A DNA stretch of 64,000 bases, taken from assembly GCF_007856155.1 (NCBI RefSeq), contig NZ_CP042266.1, positions 3,224,001-3,288,000 on the forward strand, read 5' to 3'. Below the pieces are notes generated by a model. That model made no database searches. It saw nothing but the letters and a program-made list of their open reading frames with translations, and had not been told where the DNA came from. A program made the position numbers and the translations under genes. Source of the stretch: Streptomyces qinzhouensis (GTDB lineage: Bacteria > Actinomycetota > Actinomycetes > Streptomycetales > Streptomycetaceae). How positions within the stretch are numbered: the first letter of the stretch is position 1; each line of letters opens with the position of its first letter. This document shows, piece by piece, positions 1-7,749 of this stretch.

Positions 1-446
1 CCCGCACCCGGCGCCGTACGACCGCCGGGTCCGGGCGCCGGGCTTTCCGCGGGGCCCGCGGGCCCGCCGTCCACCACGTCCGCCTCGTCCAGCCATGCCA
101 CCAGCCCGCCGTCCGCCCGGGTCACCACCGTCTCGCCCGTGGCCGCGCCCGGCACCCGGCCGGCCGCGAGATGTGTGGCGACCAGCGGGCCGGGGGCCAG
201 GGCCCGCCCGAGTTCCTCGAAGACGAGTACGGCCTCCGGCGCCCCGAGCCCCACGCCCCCGGCGTCCTCCGGGAGCCGCAGCGCGAACACCCCGGCCTCC
301 GCGAGCGCCGCCCACATCACCCGGTCGAGTCGCGGGGCCCCGCCGGAGGCGTCGGCCCGCAGGGCCTTCGGCGGGCGGAGCCGGTCCAGCAGCTCCCGGG
401 TCGCGCTCTTCAGCGCCCGCTGGTCGTCGGTGAGCCGGAACCGCAT
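1..446 (-). CDS. acyl-CoA dehydrogenase, C-terminus outside window
   Basis: Only the first ~149 residues are in the window. From the ATG at 446 the protein begins MRFRLTDDQRALKSATRELL and continues with the helical N-terminal acyl-CoA dehydrogenase domain (LFEELGRALAPGP-type segment around residue 80). The family oxidises acyl-CoA thioesters to enoyl-CoA with FAD. The start lies one base after the TGA of the upstream acyl-CoA dehydrogenase gene, so the two are almost certainly co-translated. Paired acyl-CoA dehydrogenase genes in actinobacteria often encode alpha2beta2 heterotetramers in steroid or branched acyl catabolism (family knowledge). Whether this pair does so is inference, and the catalytic region of this subunit is not visible. 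Confidence 0.85.
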   Translation of the reverse strand, partial: MRFRLTDDQRALKSATRELLDRLRPPKALRADASGGAPRLDRVMWAALAEAGVFALRLPEDAGGVGLGAPEAVLVFEELGRALAPGPLVATHLAAGRVPGAATGETVVTRADGGLVAWLDEADVVDGGPAGPAESPAPGPGGRTAPGA

Positions 447-447
447 C

Positions 448-1584
448 TCAGGCACCGCCCTTCGGCAGGCCGAGCAGCCGCTCGGCGATGATGTTCCGCT
501 GAATCTGGGAGGTCCCGGCGGCGATGGTGTACGAGAGCGCGGACAGCCGGTCGACCGCCCACTCCCGGTCCAGGTCGAGCGCGTCGGGCCCGAGGACCTC
601 GGCGGCGGCCTCGTACAGCTCCTGCCGGGCCCCCGAATAGCGGAGTTTGAAGACGGACCCGCCCGGCCCGGGGACCCCACCGCCCGCCCGGGCCTCGCTG
701 ACGTTCCACTGGGTGAGCCGCCAGAGCGCGGTGAACTCCGTATGCAGCCTGCCCAGCCTGCGCCGGAGGGCGGGATCGTCCCAGCGGCCGTTCTCCCGGG
801 CGCGGACCGCGAGGGCGGCGAGGGTGCGGCGGCAGGCGACGACCTCGCCGACGAAGGCCGTACCTCGTTCGAAGGAGAGGGTGACCATGGTGACCCGCCA
901 GCCGTCGTTCTCGGCGCCGACCCGGTTGGCCACCGGCACCCGTACCTCGTCGAGGAAGACCTCGGCGAACTCGGCCGTTCCGGCGAGGGTGCGCAGCGGC
1001 CGGACGGTGATCCCGGGCGCGTCCATGGGCAGGGCGAGCCAGCTGATGCCCCGGTGCCGGTGGGCGTCGGGGTCGGTGCGGACGAGGAGTTCGCACCAGT
1101 CGGCGATCTCGGCGTGCGAGGTCCAGATCTTGGACCCGGTGACCAGGTAGTCGTCACCGTCGCGGACGGCCCGCGTACGGAGCGACGCGAGGTCGGATCC
1201 GGCGTCGGGTTCGCTGAAGCCCTGGCACCAGATCTCGTCACCGCGCAGGATCGGCCCGAGCCAGCGTTCACGCTGCTCCGGGGTGCCCTCGGCGGCGATG
1301 GTGGGTCCGGCGTGCAGCAGTCCGACGAAGTTGGCGCCGACGTAGGGCGCGCCCGCGAGTTCGGTCTCCTCCAGGAAGACCAGCCGCAGGCCGGGGGCCG
1401 CTTCCCAGTGGAGATGGGCGTAGCCCGCGTCGTACAGCAGTCGCTGCCAGTGGGTGTCGTACGCGCGCCGGCCCGGCCAGTCGTCCGGCGAGGGCTTCGG
1501 GGGGAGCCGGGGCAGGGTGGTGGCGAGCCAGCTCCGCAGCTCCGCCCGGAACTCCGCTTCCTCTTCCGTCAGGCCGAAGTCCAT
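448..1584 (-). CDS. acyl-CoA dehydrogenase
   Basis: FAD-dependent acyl-CoA dehydrogenase, ~378 residues, full family length. Visible marks are the N-terminal MDFGLTEEEAEF helix, the middle-domain flavin motif WCQGFSEPDAGSDLASL near residue 120, and the C-terminal AGTSQIQRNIIAERLLGLP block. The ATG at 1584 fits the family N-terminus and has AGGTGG upstream; an in-frame GTG at 1608 is the alternative. It is the first gene of a leftward unit with the next acyl-CoA dehydrogenase and diverges from an acyl-CoA ligase, which suggests one acyl-CoA degradation pathway. An inverted repeat 36 bp upstream of the start matches one 36 bp upstream of the divergent gene. The substrate cannot be told from sequence. 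Confidence 0.88.
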   Translation of the reverse strand: MDFGLTEEEAEFRAELRSWLATTLPRLPPKPSPDDWPGRRAYDTHWQRLLYDAGYAHLHWEAAPGLRLVFLEETELAGAPYVGANFVGLLHAGPTIAAEGTPEQRERWLGPILRGDEIWCQGFSEPDAGSDLASLRTRAVRDGDDYLVTGSKIWTSHAEIADWCELLVRTDPDAHRHRGISWLALPMDAPGITVRPLRTLAGTAEFAEVFLDEVRVPVANRVGAENDGWRVTMVTLSFERGTAFVGEVVACRRTLAALAVRARENGRWDDPALRRRLGRLHTEFTALWRLTQWNVSEARAGGGVPGPGGSVFKLRYSGARQELYEAAAEVLGPDALDLDREWAVDRLSALSYTIAAGTSQIQRNIIAERLLGLPKGGA

Positions 1585-1619
1585 GGAATCTGGCCACCTC
1601 GCCTTCACCCCACCGAATC

Positions 1620-1632
1620 TGACACTCCGTCA
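1620..1632. promoter_or_regulatory. candidate operator copy 1, TGACACTCCGTCA
   Basis: Inverted repeat TGAC-N5-GTCA placed 36 bp before the acyl-CoA dehydrogenase start at 1584. It is related to the more perfect copy at 1700-1714. The TGAC..GTCA form and the placement in front of fatty-acyl genes suggest a TetR- or FadR-like acyl-CoA-responsive repressor; the regulator is not in the window. Confidence 0.5.
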
Positions 1633-1699
1633 AATATCGACAGGCTAGCCCCGCACCCCTGGGCCGACAAGCGTTCGCGGCCTACCCACCCACCCCGAT

Positions 1700-1714
1700 C
1701 TGACGTACCGTCAG
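1700..1714. promoter_or_regulatory. candidate operator copy 2, CTGACGTACCGTCAG
   Basis: Perfect 6-3-6 inverted repeat CTGACG-TAC-CGTCAG ending 36 bp before the acyl-CoA ligase ATG. It mirrors the position of the copy at 1620-1632 relative to the divergent dehydrogenase, which supports co-regulation of both units by one repressor. Confidence 0.55.
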
Positions 1715-1749
1715 TCAACGTGTACCCGGTCGAACGGAGGCGTACGGCC

Positions 1750-3279
1750 ATGGAATCCCCCCGTACGGAATCCGGGACCGCCCGGGAGCTCGGCGCCGCC
1801 CGCACCCTCTGGGAGCTGATCGACCGGCGCGCCGCGCTCACCCCCGACCGCCGGATCCTCCTCCAGGACGACCGCGTCCTGACCTTCGGCGGACTGCGCG
1901 ATGCCGCCGAACGAACAGCAGCCGGGCTGTACGGGATGGGCGTCCGCCCCGGCACGGTCGTCGCCTGGCAGCTCCCCACCACCGTCGAGACCGTGATCCT
2001 GACCGCCGCGCTGGCCCGCATCGGCGCCGTACAGTCCCCGGTCATCCCCTTCTACCGGGACCGGGAGGTCGGTTTCGCGCTCCGCGCCTGCGCGGCCGAG
2101 TACTTCGCCGTGCCCGGAGAATGGCGTGGATTCGACCATAGGGCGATGGCGGAACGGATCGGCGCGCATGGTGTGTTCGACGCGTACGGAACCCTTCCGC
2201 AGGGCGATCCGGCCGTCCTGCCCCCGCCGCCCGCCGACGGCACGGCGGTCCGGTGGATCTACTGGACCTCGGGCACCACCTCCGACCCCAAGGGCGTCCG
2301 CCACACCGACCGCTCCCTGATCGCCGCGGGCGCCTGCCTCGCCCACGCGCTCCGGCTCACCCCGGACGACGTCGGCTCCATCGCCTTCCCCTTCGCCCAT
2401 ATCGGCGGGGCGGACTATCTGGTGATGCTGATGCTGTACGGGTTCCCCGCGGTCCTCTTCGAGAAGTTCGCCCTGCCGGACGCGCTCCCCGAGTACCGCC
2501 GCCACGGTGTCACCACGGCCGGGGGCTCCACCGCCTTCTACTCGATGTTCCTGGCCGAACAGCGGAAGCTGCCGCCCGGCGAGAGGCTCATCCCCACGCT
2601 GCGACTGCTCGCGGGCGGCGGCGCGCCGAAACCGCCCGAGCTGTACCACGCGGTCGTCCGGGAACTGGGCTGCGCGCTCACCCATGGCTACGGCATGACC
2701 GAGGTCCCCATGATCACCATGGGCTCGCCGGACGACTCCCCCGACGATCTGGCCACCACCGAGGGCCGCCCGCCGGAGGGTATGGAGATCCGGATCGTCG
2801 ATGGAGAGGTACGGCTCCGCGGCGAGGCGGTCTGCCGGGGCTATCTCGACCCGGCGCACAACGCCGAAGCCTTCGACGACGAGGGTTTTCTCCGCACCGG
2901 CGACCTCGGGCATCTCACCCCCTCCGGCCATCTGGTCCTGACCGGGCGCCGCAAGGACGTGATCATCAGGAAGGGCGAGAACATCTCGGCGAAGGAGATA
3001 GAGGACCTGCTCCACACCCATCCGGCGATCGCCGACGCGGCGGTGATCGGCCTGCCGGACGAGGACCGGGGCGAACGGGTCTGCGCGGTACTGGAACAGC
3101 GCCCGGGGACGGAGCCGCTACTCCTCCCCGAAGTGGCCGCCTTCCTCGCGGACCTCGGTCTGGCCCCGTACAAAATCCCCGAACAGGTGGAAGTGGTGGC
3201 CGGGCTGCCGAGGAACGAGACGCTGCGGAAGGTGCTCAAGTACAAGCTGCGGGAGCGCTTCGGCCAGGACCTGCCTTAA
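1750..3279 (+). CDS. AMP-forming acyl-CoA ligase
   Basis: ANL-superfamily ligase of 509 residues that activates a carboxylic acid to its acyl-AMP and then acyl-CoA. Visible motifs are the P-loop YWTSGTTSDPKG near residue 170-182, YGMTE near 313, the RTGDLG motif near 381 and the hinge/C-terminal GRRKDVIIRKGENISAKEIE near 398. The catalytic lysine region, KVLKYKLRE, is at the C-terminus. The ATG at 1750 follows GGAGGCG. The reading frame runs open far upstream, but that stretch is the antisense of the dehydrogenase genes. With the divergent dehydrogenases it probably feeds one acyl degradation route; the substrate is unknown. Confidence 0.9.
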   Translation: MESPRTESGTARELGAARTLWELIDRRAALTPDRRILLQDDRVLTFGGLRDAAERTAAGLYGMGVRPGTVVAWQLPTTVETVILTAALARIGAVQSPVIPFYRDREVGFALRACAAEYFAVPGEWRGFDHRAMAERIGAHGVFDAYGTLPQGDPAVLPPPPADGTAVRWIYWTSGTTSDPKGVRHTDRSLIAAGACLAHALRLTPDDVGSIAFPFAHIGGADYLVMLMLYGFPAVLFEKFALPDALPEYRRHGVTTAGGSTAFYSMFLAEQRKLPPGERLIPTLRLLAGGGAPKPPELYHAVVRELGCALTHGYGMTEVPMITMGSPDDSPDDLATTEGRPPEGMEIRIVDGEVRLRGEAVCRGYLDPAHNAEAFDDEGFLRTGDLGHLTPSGHLVLTGRRKDVIIRKGENISAKEIEDLLHTHPAIADAAVIGLPDEDRGERVCAVLEQRPGTEPLLLPEVAAFLADLGLAPYKIPEQVEVVAGLPRNETLRKVLKYKLRERFGQDLP

Positions 3280-3554
3280 GGATCCTGCCGGGTGCGCGGG
3301 CGCCGGAGCATGATCATCAGGAAGGCGGTCACCGCGAGCGCGGGACCGAGCACCATGGCCGTCAGGGACGCGATCTCGACGGCCTCCCAGCCGGTGCTCG
3401 TCGTGAGCCGGCACGTCGGGTCGCACTCCCAGGAGTTCGCCGAATGCCTCCGCTCGGACCAGCCGGCGGCCAGACCGAGGCCGAACAGAACGATCCCGGA
3501 CCAGAACATTCTCCGGACCAGGAGCAGGTACCCGCGCGAGTGGGTGTCGACCAT
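3276..3554 (-). CDS. small membrane protein, two TM segments
   Basis: Unrecognised protein of ~92 residues from the ATG at 3554 (MVDTHSRGYLLLVRRMFW). It has a hydrophobic helix around residues 8-30 and another near 65-85 (LGPALAVTAFLMIML). A short extracytoplasmic-looking loop between them carries two cysteines (ECDPTC), which could form a disulfide. Its stop overlaps the stop of the convergent acyl-CoA ligase. An upstream in-frame start at 3677 would add a low-complexity extension and looks less likely. Function unknown. Confidence 0.55.
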   Translation of the reverse strand: MVDTHSRGYLLLVRRMFWSGIVLFGLGLAAGWSERRHSANSWECDPTCRLTTSTGWEAVEIASLTAMVLGPALAVTAFLMIMLRRPRTRQDP

Positions 3555-3752
3555 GCGCCCACGGTCCCAGCCGCCGGAGCCGACAGCAATAGGCCGTGAT
3601 GCGCCATCCCCTCGCCCACCGAGCGCGGTCTTTGCCCCGTTCGGGCTCCCACCGCCGCGACGCGCGGCGGTCTTCACCCCTGGAGCGTCCGGCCCCGGCG
3701 TACGGTCGCGTCGGACTGGTCACGACCGGCGGACGAAGGGGCGGCAACGGCA

Positions 3753-5255
3753 GTGGACGACGCGAGCGGCACGGTCGGGGGCGGCGAGCGGCAGCCGGGA
3801 CGCGGGCGGCGGTGGGCCATGCTCTCCGTGCTCTGCCTGAGCCTGCTGATGGTCGCCCTGGACGCCACCATCCTCAATGTCGCCCTGCCCTCCCTGATCA
3901 CCGATCTCGACCCCGACGCCCTCCAGCAACTGTGGATCATCGACGTCTACGGGCTGATCCTCGGCGGGCTCCTCATCACCTCCGCCGGAATCGGCGACCG
4001 CTACGGCCGTAAACGCCTCTTCCTGTCGGGTGTCGCGGTCTTCGGCGCCGCGTCCGTGGTCGCGGCCACCTCCGAATCCTCGGCGCAGCTCATCGCCGGG
4101 CGGGTGCTGCTGGCCATCGGCGGCGCGATGGTGATGCCGTCCACGCTCTCCCTGATCCGCAATATCTTCCACGACCCGAAGGAACGCACCCTCGCCATCG
4201 GGGTGTGGGCGGCGGTCGCGGGCGCGGGCGCGGCGATCGGCCCGCTGGTCGGCGGGGTGCTGGTGGAGGAGTACGGCTGGGCCGCGGCGTTCTGGGTGAA
4301 CATTCCGGTGGTCGTGCTGACCTTCGCCGCCGGGGTGTGGCTGCTGCCGGAGTTCAAGGACCTGGGGCACGAGCGCCTGGACTGGCTGGGCGCGGTGCTC
4401 TCGGTCGCCGGGATCATCGCGCTGGCCTGGGGAATCAAGCACCTGGCGAAGAGCGGGGTGGACGCGGAGGGGGTGCTGGTCCTGCTGGCGGGCCTGGCCC
4501 TGCTCGCCCTCTTCGCCCGCCGTCAGCTCTCCCTGCCGGATCCGCTGCTGGACGTCCGGCTCTTCCGCAGCCGCCCGTTCACGGCGGCGGCCGTCGGCAC
4601 GCTGATGGCGATGATGGCGATCGGCGCGGCGCTGTTCCTGCTGTCGCTGTGGCTCCAGTACGTGCACGGCTACTCGCCGTCCGAGGCCGGGCTGCGCACC
4701 CTGCCCGCGGCCCTCGCCGCCCTCGCCGGCTCCCTGTCGGCGCCCTGGGTGATGCGGCACGCGGGCGTCCGGACGGCGATGACTGTGGGTCTGGCGTGCA
4801 TGGTCGCGGGCTTCCTGGTGCTGGCGCTCTCCCCGCTCCCGACGACCTATCCGTACGTCGCCGTGGTCTTCGTCGCGCTGGGCCTCGGCGACGGCCTCGC
4901 GATCACCACATCCGCCGCCGTCCTGGTCTCCGCGGTGCCCGCCGAGCGGGCGGGCCAGGCGGGCGCGGTCTCCGAGACCTCGTACGAACTCGGCGTGGGC
5001 CTCGGCGTCGCCCTCCTGGGCTCCATCCACGCGGCGGTCTACGCGAGCGAGATGACGGGCCGCCCGTCCGCCGCCCGGGAGTCGATCGGCCAGGCGGCGG
5101 AGCTGAACGACCCGACCGTCCTCGCCGCCGCGCGCACCGCGTTCGACTCGGCGCTGACCACGACGGCATGGGTGTCGGTGTGCTTCGTGGCGGCGGGGAC
5201 GGTACTGGTGGCGTGGCTGGTCCCGAAGGACTTCACGGCGACCTCGGCACACTGA
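3753..5255 (+). CDS. MFS multidrug transporter, DHA2 (14-TM) type
   Basis: A 500-residue major facilitator of the EmrB/QacA drug:proton antiporter class. Visible are motif A GDRYGRKRLF near residue 78, the VALDATILNVALPSL stretch of TM1 typical of DHA2 exporters, and motif C-like AAVAGAGAAIGPLVGG near 150. The hydrophobic segments fit 14 helices. The GTG start at 3753 follows GACGAAGGGG. The gene stands alone with no adjacent regulator, so the substrate cannot be inferred. Confidence 0.88.
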   Translation: MDDASGTVGGGERQPGRGRRWAMLSVLCLSLLMVALDATILNVALPSLITDLDPDALQQLWIIDVYGLILGGLLITSAGIGDRYGRKRLFLSGVAVFGAASVVAATSESSAQLIAGRVLLAIGGAMVMPSTLSLIRNIFHDPKERTLAIGVWAAVAGAGAAIGPLVGGVLVEEYGWAAAFWVNIPVVVLTFAAGVWLLPEFKDLGHERLDWLGAVLSVAGIIALAWGIKHLAKSGVDAEGVLVLLAGLALLALFARRQLSLPDPLLDVRLFRSRPFTAAAVGTLMAMMAIGAALFLLSLWLQYVHGYSPSEAGLRTLPAALAALAGSLSAPWVMRHAGVRTAMTVGLACMVAGFLVLALSPLPTTYPYVAVVFVALGLGDGLAITTSAAVLVSAVPAERAGQAGAVSETSYELGVGLGVALLGSIHAAVYASEMTGRPSAARESIGQAAELNDPTVLAAARTAFDSALTTTAWVSVCFVAAGTVLVAWLVPKDFTATSAH

Positions 5256-5269
5256 GCGGGCGGCGCCCG

Positions 5270-5479
5270 TCAGTTGGTGCCGAACCCGCCGCCCTTGACC
5301 CCCGCGACCAGCCCCGCGAAGGCGGGGACGGAGACCATGAGCACGGGCCCGTCGGTGTGCTTGCTGTCGCGGAGGGGGACTGTGCCGGTGGCGGAGGCAT
5401 GCTCGGGGGCCCACTCGACGCAGGACCCACCGTTACCGCTGTACGAGGACTTGATCCAGTTGCAGAAGTCGGTCGTCAC
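5270..5479 (-). CDS. DUF397 protein, copy 1 of tandem array
   Basis: 69-residue DUF397 protein starting GTG at 5479 behind GAGAGGACC. The family pattern is clear: an aromatic near residue 8 (NWIKSSYS), then GGSCVEWAP, then VPLRDSK and a hydrophobic end. DUF397 proteins are small partners of XRE regulators (the WhiJ/BldB-type modules of Streptomyces). This is the promoter-distal member of a run of four behind the XRE gene at 6157-7017, separated from copy 2 by exactly 14 nt. It is very close to copy 3 in sequence, so the array grew by recent duplication. Confidence 0.85.
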   Translation of the reverse strand: MTTDFCNWIKSSYSGNGGSCVEWAPEHASATGTVPLRDSKHTDGPVLMVSVPAFAGLVAGVKGGGFGTN

Positions 5480-5493
5480 AGGGGGTCCTCTCG

Positions 5494-5709
5494 TCAGATG
5501 GTGCCCAGGTCTCCGGCCTTGACGCCCGCCACGAAGGCCGAGAACGCACCTGCGGGGACGGCGAGGACGGGCCCGGAGGGGTTCTTGGAGTCCCGGACGG
5601 GGACGACGCCCTGGGTTATGGCGAGGTTGGCGGCCACCTCGACGCATTGGCCGCCGTTGTCGCTGTACGAGGAGGTGAACCAGCGGGGGGATTCGGTCGT
5701 GGGGGTCAC
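5494..5709 (-). CDS. DUF397 protein, copy 2
   Basis: 71-residue DUF397 protein with GTG start at 5709 and AAAGGGC as ribosome site. It shows the WFTSSYSDNGGQCVEVA core and the VPVRDSKN motif. It is the most divergent of the four copies: the acidic EWAPEH segment is replaced by EVAANLA, so it may have a separate partner specificity (inference). The 14-nt spacers on both sides match those of the other copies. Confidence 0.85.
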   Translation of the reverse strand: MTPTTESPRWFTSSYSDNGGQCVEVAANLAITQGVVPVRDSKNPSGPVLAVPAGAFSAFVAGVKAGDLGTI

Positions 5710-5723
5710 GGGGAGCCCTTTCG

Positions 5724-5933
5724 TCAGATGGCGCCCAGGTCTCCGGCCTTGACGCCTGCCACGAGTCCGGTGAATGCGTGGGCCGACACTATGAGGACGG
5801 GCCCGTCGACGCACTTGCTGTCGCGGACAGGGACCTTAGCGGTGGCGAACGCATGCTCAGGAGCCCACTCGACGCAGGACCCACCGCTACCGCTGTACGA
5901 GGACTTGATCCAATTGAGGGAGCCGGTCGTCAC
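5724..5933 (-). CDS. DUF397 protein, copy 3
   Basis: 69-residue DUF397 protein, GTG start at 5933 behind GAGAGGACC. It shares NWIKSSYSGSGGSCVEWAP with copy 1 nearly residue for residue, and the DNA around the start (CACAGGGGGTCCTCTCGTCA) is identical between copies 1 and 3. That supports a duplication of a two-gene block rather than single genes. It differs in ATAKVPVRDSKCVD, with a new cysteine. Confidence 0.85.
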   Translation of the reverse strand: MTTGSLNWIKSSYSGSGGSCVEWAPEHAFATAKVPVRDSKCVDGPVLIVSAHAFTGLVAGVKAGDLGAI

Positions 5934-5947
5934 AGGGGGTCCTCTCG

Positions 5948-6160
5948 TCAGATCGTGCCCAGGTTCCTGGCCTTGAGGCCCACCACAAGTCCGGCGAAGG
6001 CAGCCGTGGACACTCTGAGGACAGGCCCATCGGCGCGCTTGCTGTCCCGAAGGGGAACTATGCCGGTTGCGTTCGCATACGAAGGGGACCACTCGACACA
6101 AGTCCCGCCATTGTCGCTGTAGGTGCTCTTGACCCACTGAAGGGGCGAAACTTCGGTCAT
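5948..6160 (-). CDS. DUF397 protein, copy 4, overlaps XRE gene
   Basis: 70-residue DUF397 protein with LQWVKSTYSDNGGTCVEWSP and VPLRDSKR. Its ATG at 6160 overlaps the TGA of the XRE regulator (ATGA), the usual coupled arrangement of an XRE/DUF397 pair, so this is probably the ancestral partner from which the downstream copies derive. No DNA-binding motif of its own is visible. Confidence 0.88.
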   Translation of the reverse strand: MTEVSPLQWVKSTYSDNGGTCVEWSPSYANATGIVPLRDSKRADGPVLRVSTAAFAGLVVGLKARNLGTI

Positions 6161-7017
6161 GGTGAGCCCTTTCGTACCTGGTTGATCATGTCTACGGATG
6201 CCGCTTGCGACAGTGCCTCAGCCTGCAACTGATGGTACGTCCTCACCAGGGGCAGCACGGAGGGGATCTCCCGGTCCAAGTGCCCCTGCGTCTGGGACTC
6301 GACGTAAGAGACCACTGACATATCAGCCAAGGTCAGCAAATTCACCGGCCGGTTGAACGACCTGCGCTCTCCTATGCCAAAAGGCGCGATCTGGAGCACG
6401 GTGTTCGGCAGTGCAGCAAACTCGACCAGACTCACCAGCTGCCGTTCCATGACGGCGGACAGACCAACCGGTCGTCGGATGCAGCTCTCGTCCATCACCA
6501 CTATCAAGATGGGCGGTTGAGGCCTTTCAAGTGCGGCTTGCCGTTGCGCAAGCAGCGCGCCCCGCTCATCTGCCGTTTCGGCCGTGATGCTGCCGCGCTG
6601 CACTGCGCTGTCCGCCAACACCCGTGCGTACTCGGGTGTCTGCAACAGACCAGGAATGATCCCAAGCTCGAACAACCGGATCTCGACAGCACGTCCCTCG
6701 TACGCGAGGTACTCGGGAAATCCCTCCAGCAGCACACCGTGCCGCATCTCCCCCCACGCACGTTCGAACGTGTCGCCCGTTCCTTCGATACCTAAGGCCA
6801 CGTCTGCACGAATCGCGAAACGGCGGGTTGGTGGCTTACGACCAGTTTCTACCCCCGAAACGTGCCTCCCCGTGTACCCCATCCGCTCGGCAAGTTCGTC
6901 CTGCGTCCATCCACGTGCCTCGCGTGCACTGCGCAGACGCGCCCCAAACGCCTCTTCAGGACTGCCGTCAGGGTTCAACTCCTTGCGATTTACCAACGTT
7001 CTCTCCAGTCCTGCCAC
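6157..7017 (-). CDS. XRE-family regulator with DUF5753 domain
   Basis: 286-residue regulator. Residues ~22-80 hold an XRE helix-turn-helix (LRSAREARGWTQDELAERMG then a SGVETGRKPPT turn). The rest is the DUF5753 ligand/effector domain (FELGIIPGLLQTPEYARVL and the conserved LIVVMDESCIRRPVG stretch near 185). Proteins of this class act with DUF397 partners in developmental and antibiotic control in Streptomyces (WhiJ-like modules). Four DUF397 genes follow in the same operon. A perfect inverted repeat lies 40 bp upstream in the divergent promoter region and is a likely operator. Lower GC than the flanks suggests transfer. Confidence 0.88.
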   Translation of the reverse strand: MAGLERTLVNRKELNPDGSPEEAFGARLRSAREARGWTQDELAERMGYTGRHVSGVETGRKPPTRRFAIRADVALGIEGTGDTFERAWGEMRHGVLLEGFPEYLAYEGRAVEIRLFELGIIPGLLQTPEYARVLADSAVQRGSITAETADERGALLAQRQAALERPQPPILIVVMDESCIRRPVGLSAVMERQLVSLVEFAALPNTVLQIAPFGIGERRSFNRPVNLLTLADMSVVSYVESQTQGHLDREIPSVLPLVRTYHQLQAEALSQAASVDMINQVRKGSP

Positions 7018-7056
7018 GTTGATGGGTATCCAACTCTAGGCAAGCCTGAAGCTCCG

Positions 7057-7074
7057 TGTAGCGGAAACGCTACA
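7057..7074. promoter_or_regulatory. inverted repeat TGTAGCG-GAAA-CGCTACA
   Basis: Perfect 7-4-7 palindrome between the XRE regulator and the divergent small-gene cassette, ending just before the GAAAGGAG ribosome site of the gene at 7088. Position and symmetry fit an operator for the XRE protein acting on one or both promoters. A role as a translation-blocking hairpin in the mRNA of the rightward cassette is the alternative. Confidence 0.5.
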
Positions 7075-7087
7075 GAAAGGAGCGGTC

Positions 7088-7297
7088 ATGCCCGCTGCCC
7101 ACGTCACCACCACCCCCCAATCCCAACTCGACGCCCTGATCAGAGCGGGCGGATTCTGGGGGCTGGCGCCCGACTGGGTTCCCCGGACCGGGTACGCCGG
7201 CGACCGGAACACCCTGATCGCCGCCCTCGCCGCGCTGCGGCGGCTTGTGCAGAACGAGGCGATCCGGCTGCGGAGGGGACGGGCCCATGTCCACTGA
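7088..7297 (+). CDS. small hypothetical protein of the XRE/DUF397 locus
   Basis: 69-residue protein with a good AAAGGAG ribosome site. The sequence (SQLDALIRAGGFWGLAPDW and TLIAALAALRRLVQNEAIRL) looks like a short all-helical protein without membrane segments. It is the first gene of a rightward run divergent from the XRE regulator and overlaps the next gene by 11 nt. Function unknown. Confidence 0.65.
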   Translation: MPAAHVTTTPQSQLDALIRAGGFWGLAPDWVPRTGYAGDRNTLIAALAALRRLVQNEAIRLRRGRAHVH

Positions 7298-7532
7298 CGA
7301 ACCCGCCACGCCCTGGCAGCCGCAGATCGGCGAGACCGTCAGGGACACCGTCGGGAAGAGGGTCGGCCGGGTCGTGGACCGGACGTACGGGCGGTACTGG
7401 CTGCGGCCCCTCGGGGGTGGGATCGAATGGGACGTACCCGCCGCCGATCTGCTGCCCGTGACCGCCGCCGATCTCCTCTCCACCGCCGTCGCCGAGGCGA
7501 ACGAGCGCAGCAGCAACGGAGCGGCGACATGA
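7287..7532 (+). CDS. small hypothetical protein, beta-rich
   Basis: 81-residue protein from the ATG at 7287 (MSTDEPATPWQPQIGETVRD) behind GGAGGGG. The middle (GKRVGRVVDRTYGRYWLRPL then GGIEWDVPAADLLP) reads like a small beta-barrel of the type found in many tiny Streptomyces proteins beside XRE/DUF397 genes. It overlaps its upstream neighbour and its TGA overlaps the next ATG, so translation is probably coupled. No function assigned. Confidence 0.65.
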   Translation: MSTDEPATPWQPQIGETVRDTVGKRVGRVVDRTYGRYWLRPLGGGIEWDVPAADLLPVTAADLLSTAVAEANERSSNGAAT

Positions 7533-7681
7533 CCGCCACCGCCTGCGCGCGCTGCCGTGAGCTGACGGACGAGGAGCGCGAGGCCAGAGCCGTCAGGGAT
7601 CAGTCCCGCGCCGCGGACTGCCGCGTACTGCGCCGCCGTCATGAGGAAGCCGGCCACCCGCCCGCGCCTCCCGCGTCCTGA
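7529..7681 (+). CDS. small charged hypothetical protein
   Basis: 50-residue protein with an N-terminal CARCRELTDEERE segment. The paired cysteines (CARC), plus C30, hint at a small metal-binding or regulatory peptide. It is coupled to the previous gene by an ATGA overlap. It is probably real because of the coupling and charged helical composition, but no family was recognised. Confidence 0.5.
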   Translation: MTATACARCRELTDEEREARAVRDQSRAADCRVLRRRHEEAGHPPAPPAS

Positions 7682-7749
7682 GCACAAGACCACATCACGA
7701 GCGCCCCGGCGGATCGCCCCAACGGTCCGCCGGGGCCGTGGAGGTGACC

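Noticed and set aside
139..1749. Very long plus-strand extension of the acyl-CoA ligase frame (1046 codons)
   Set aside because: It runs antisense over two well-formed acyl-CoA dehydrogenase genes; the ligase domain and ribosome site begin at 1750. High third-position GC keeps such frames open.
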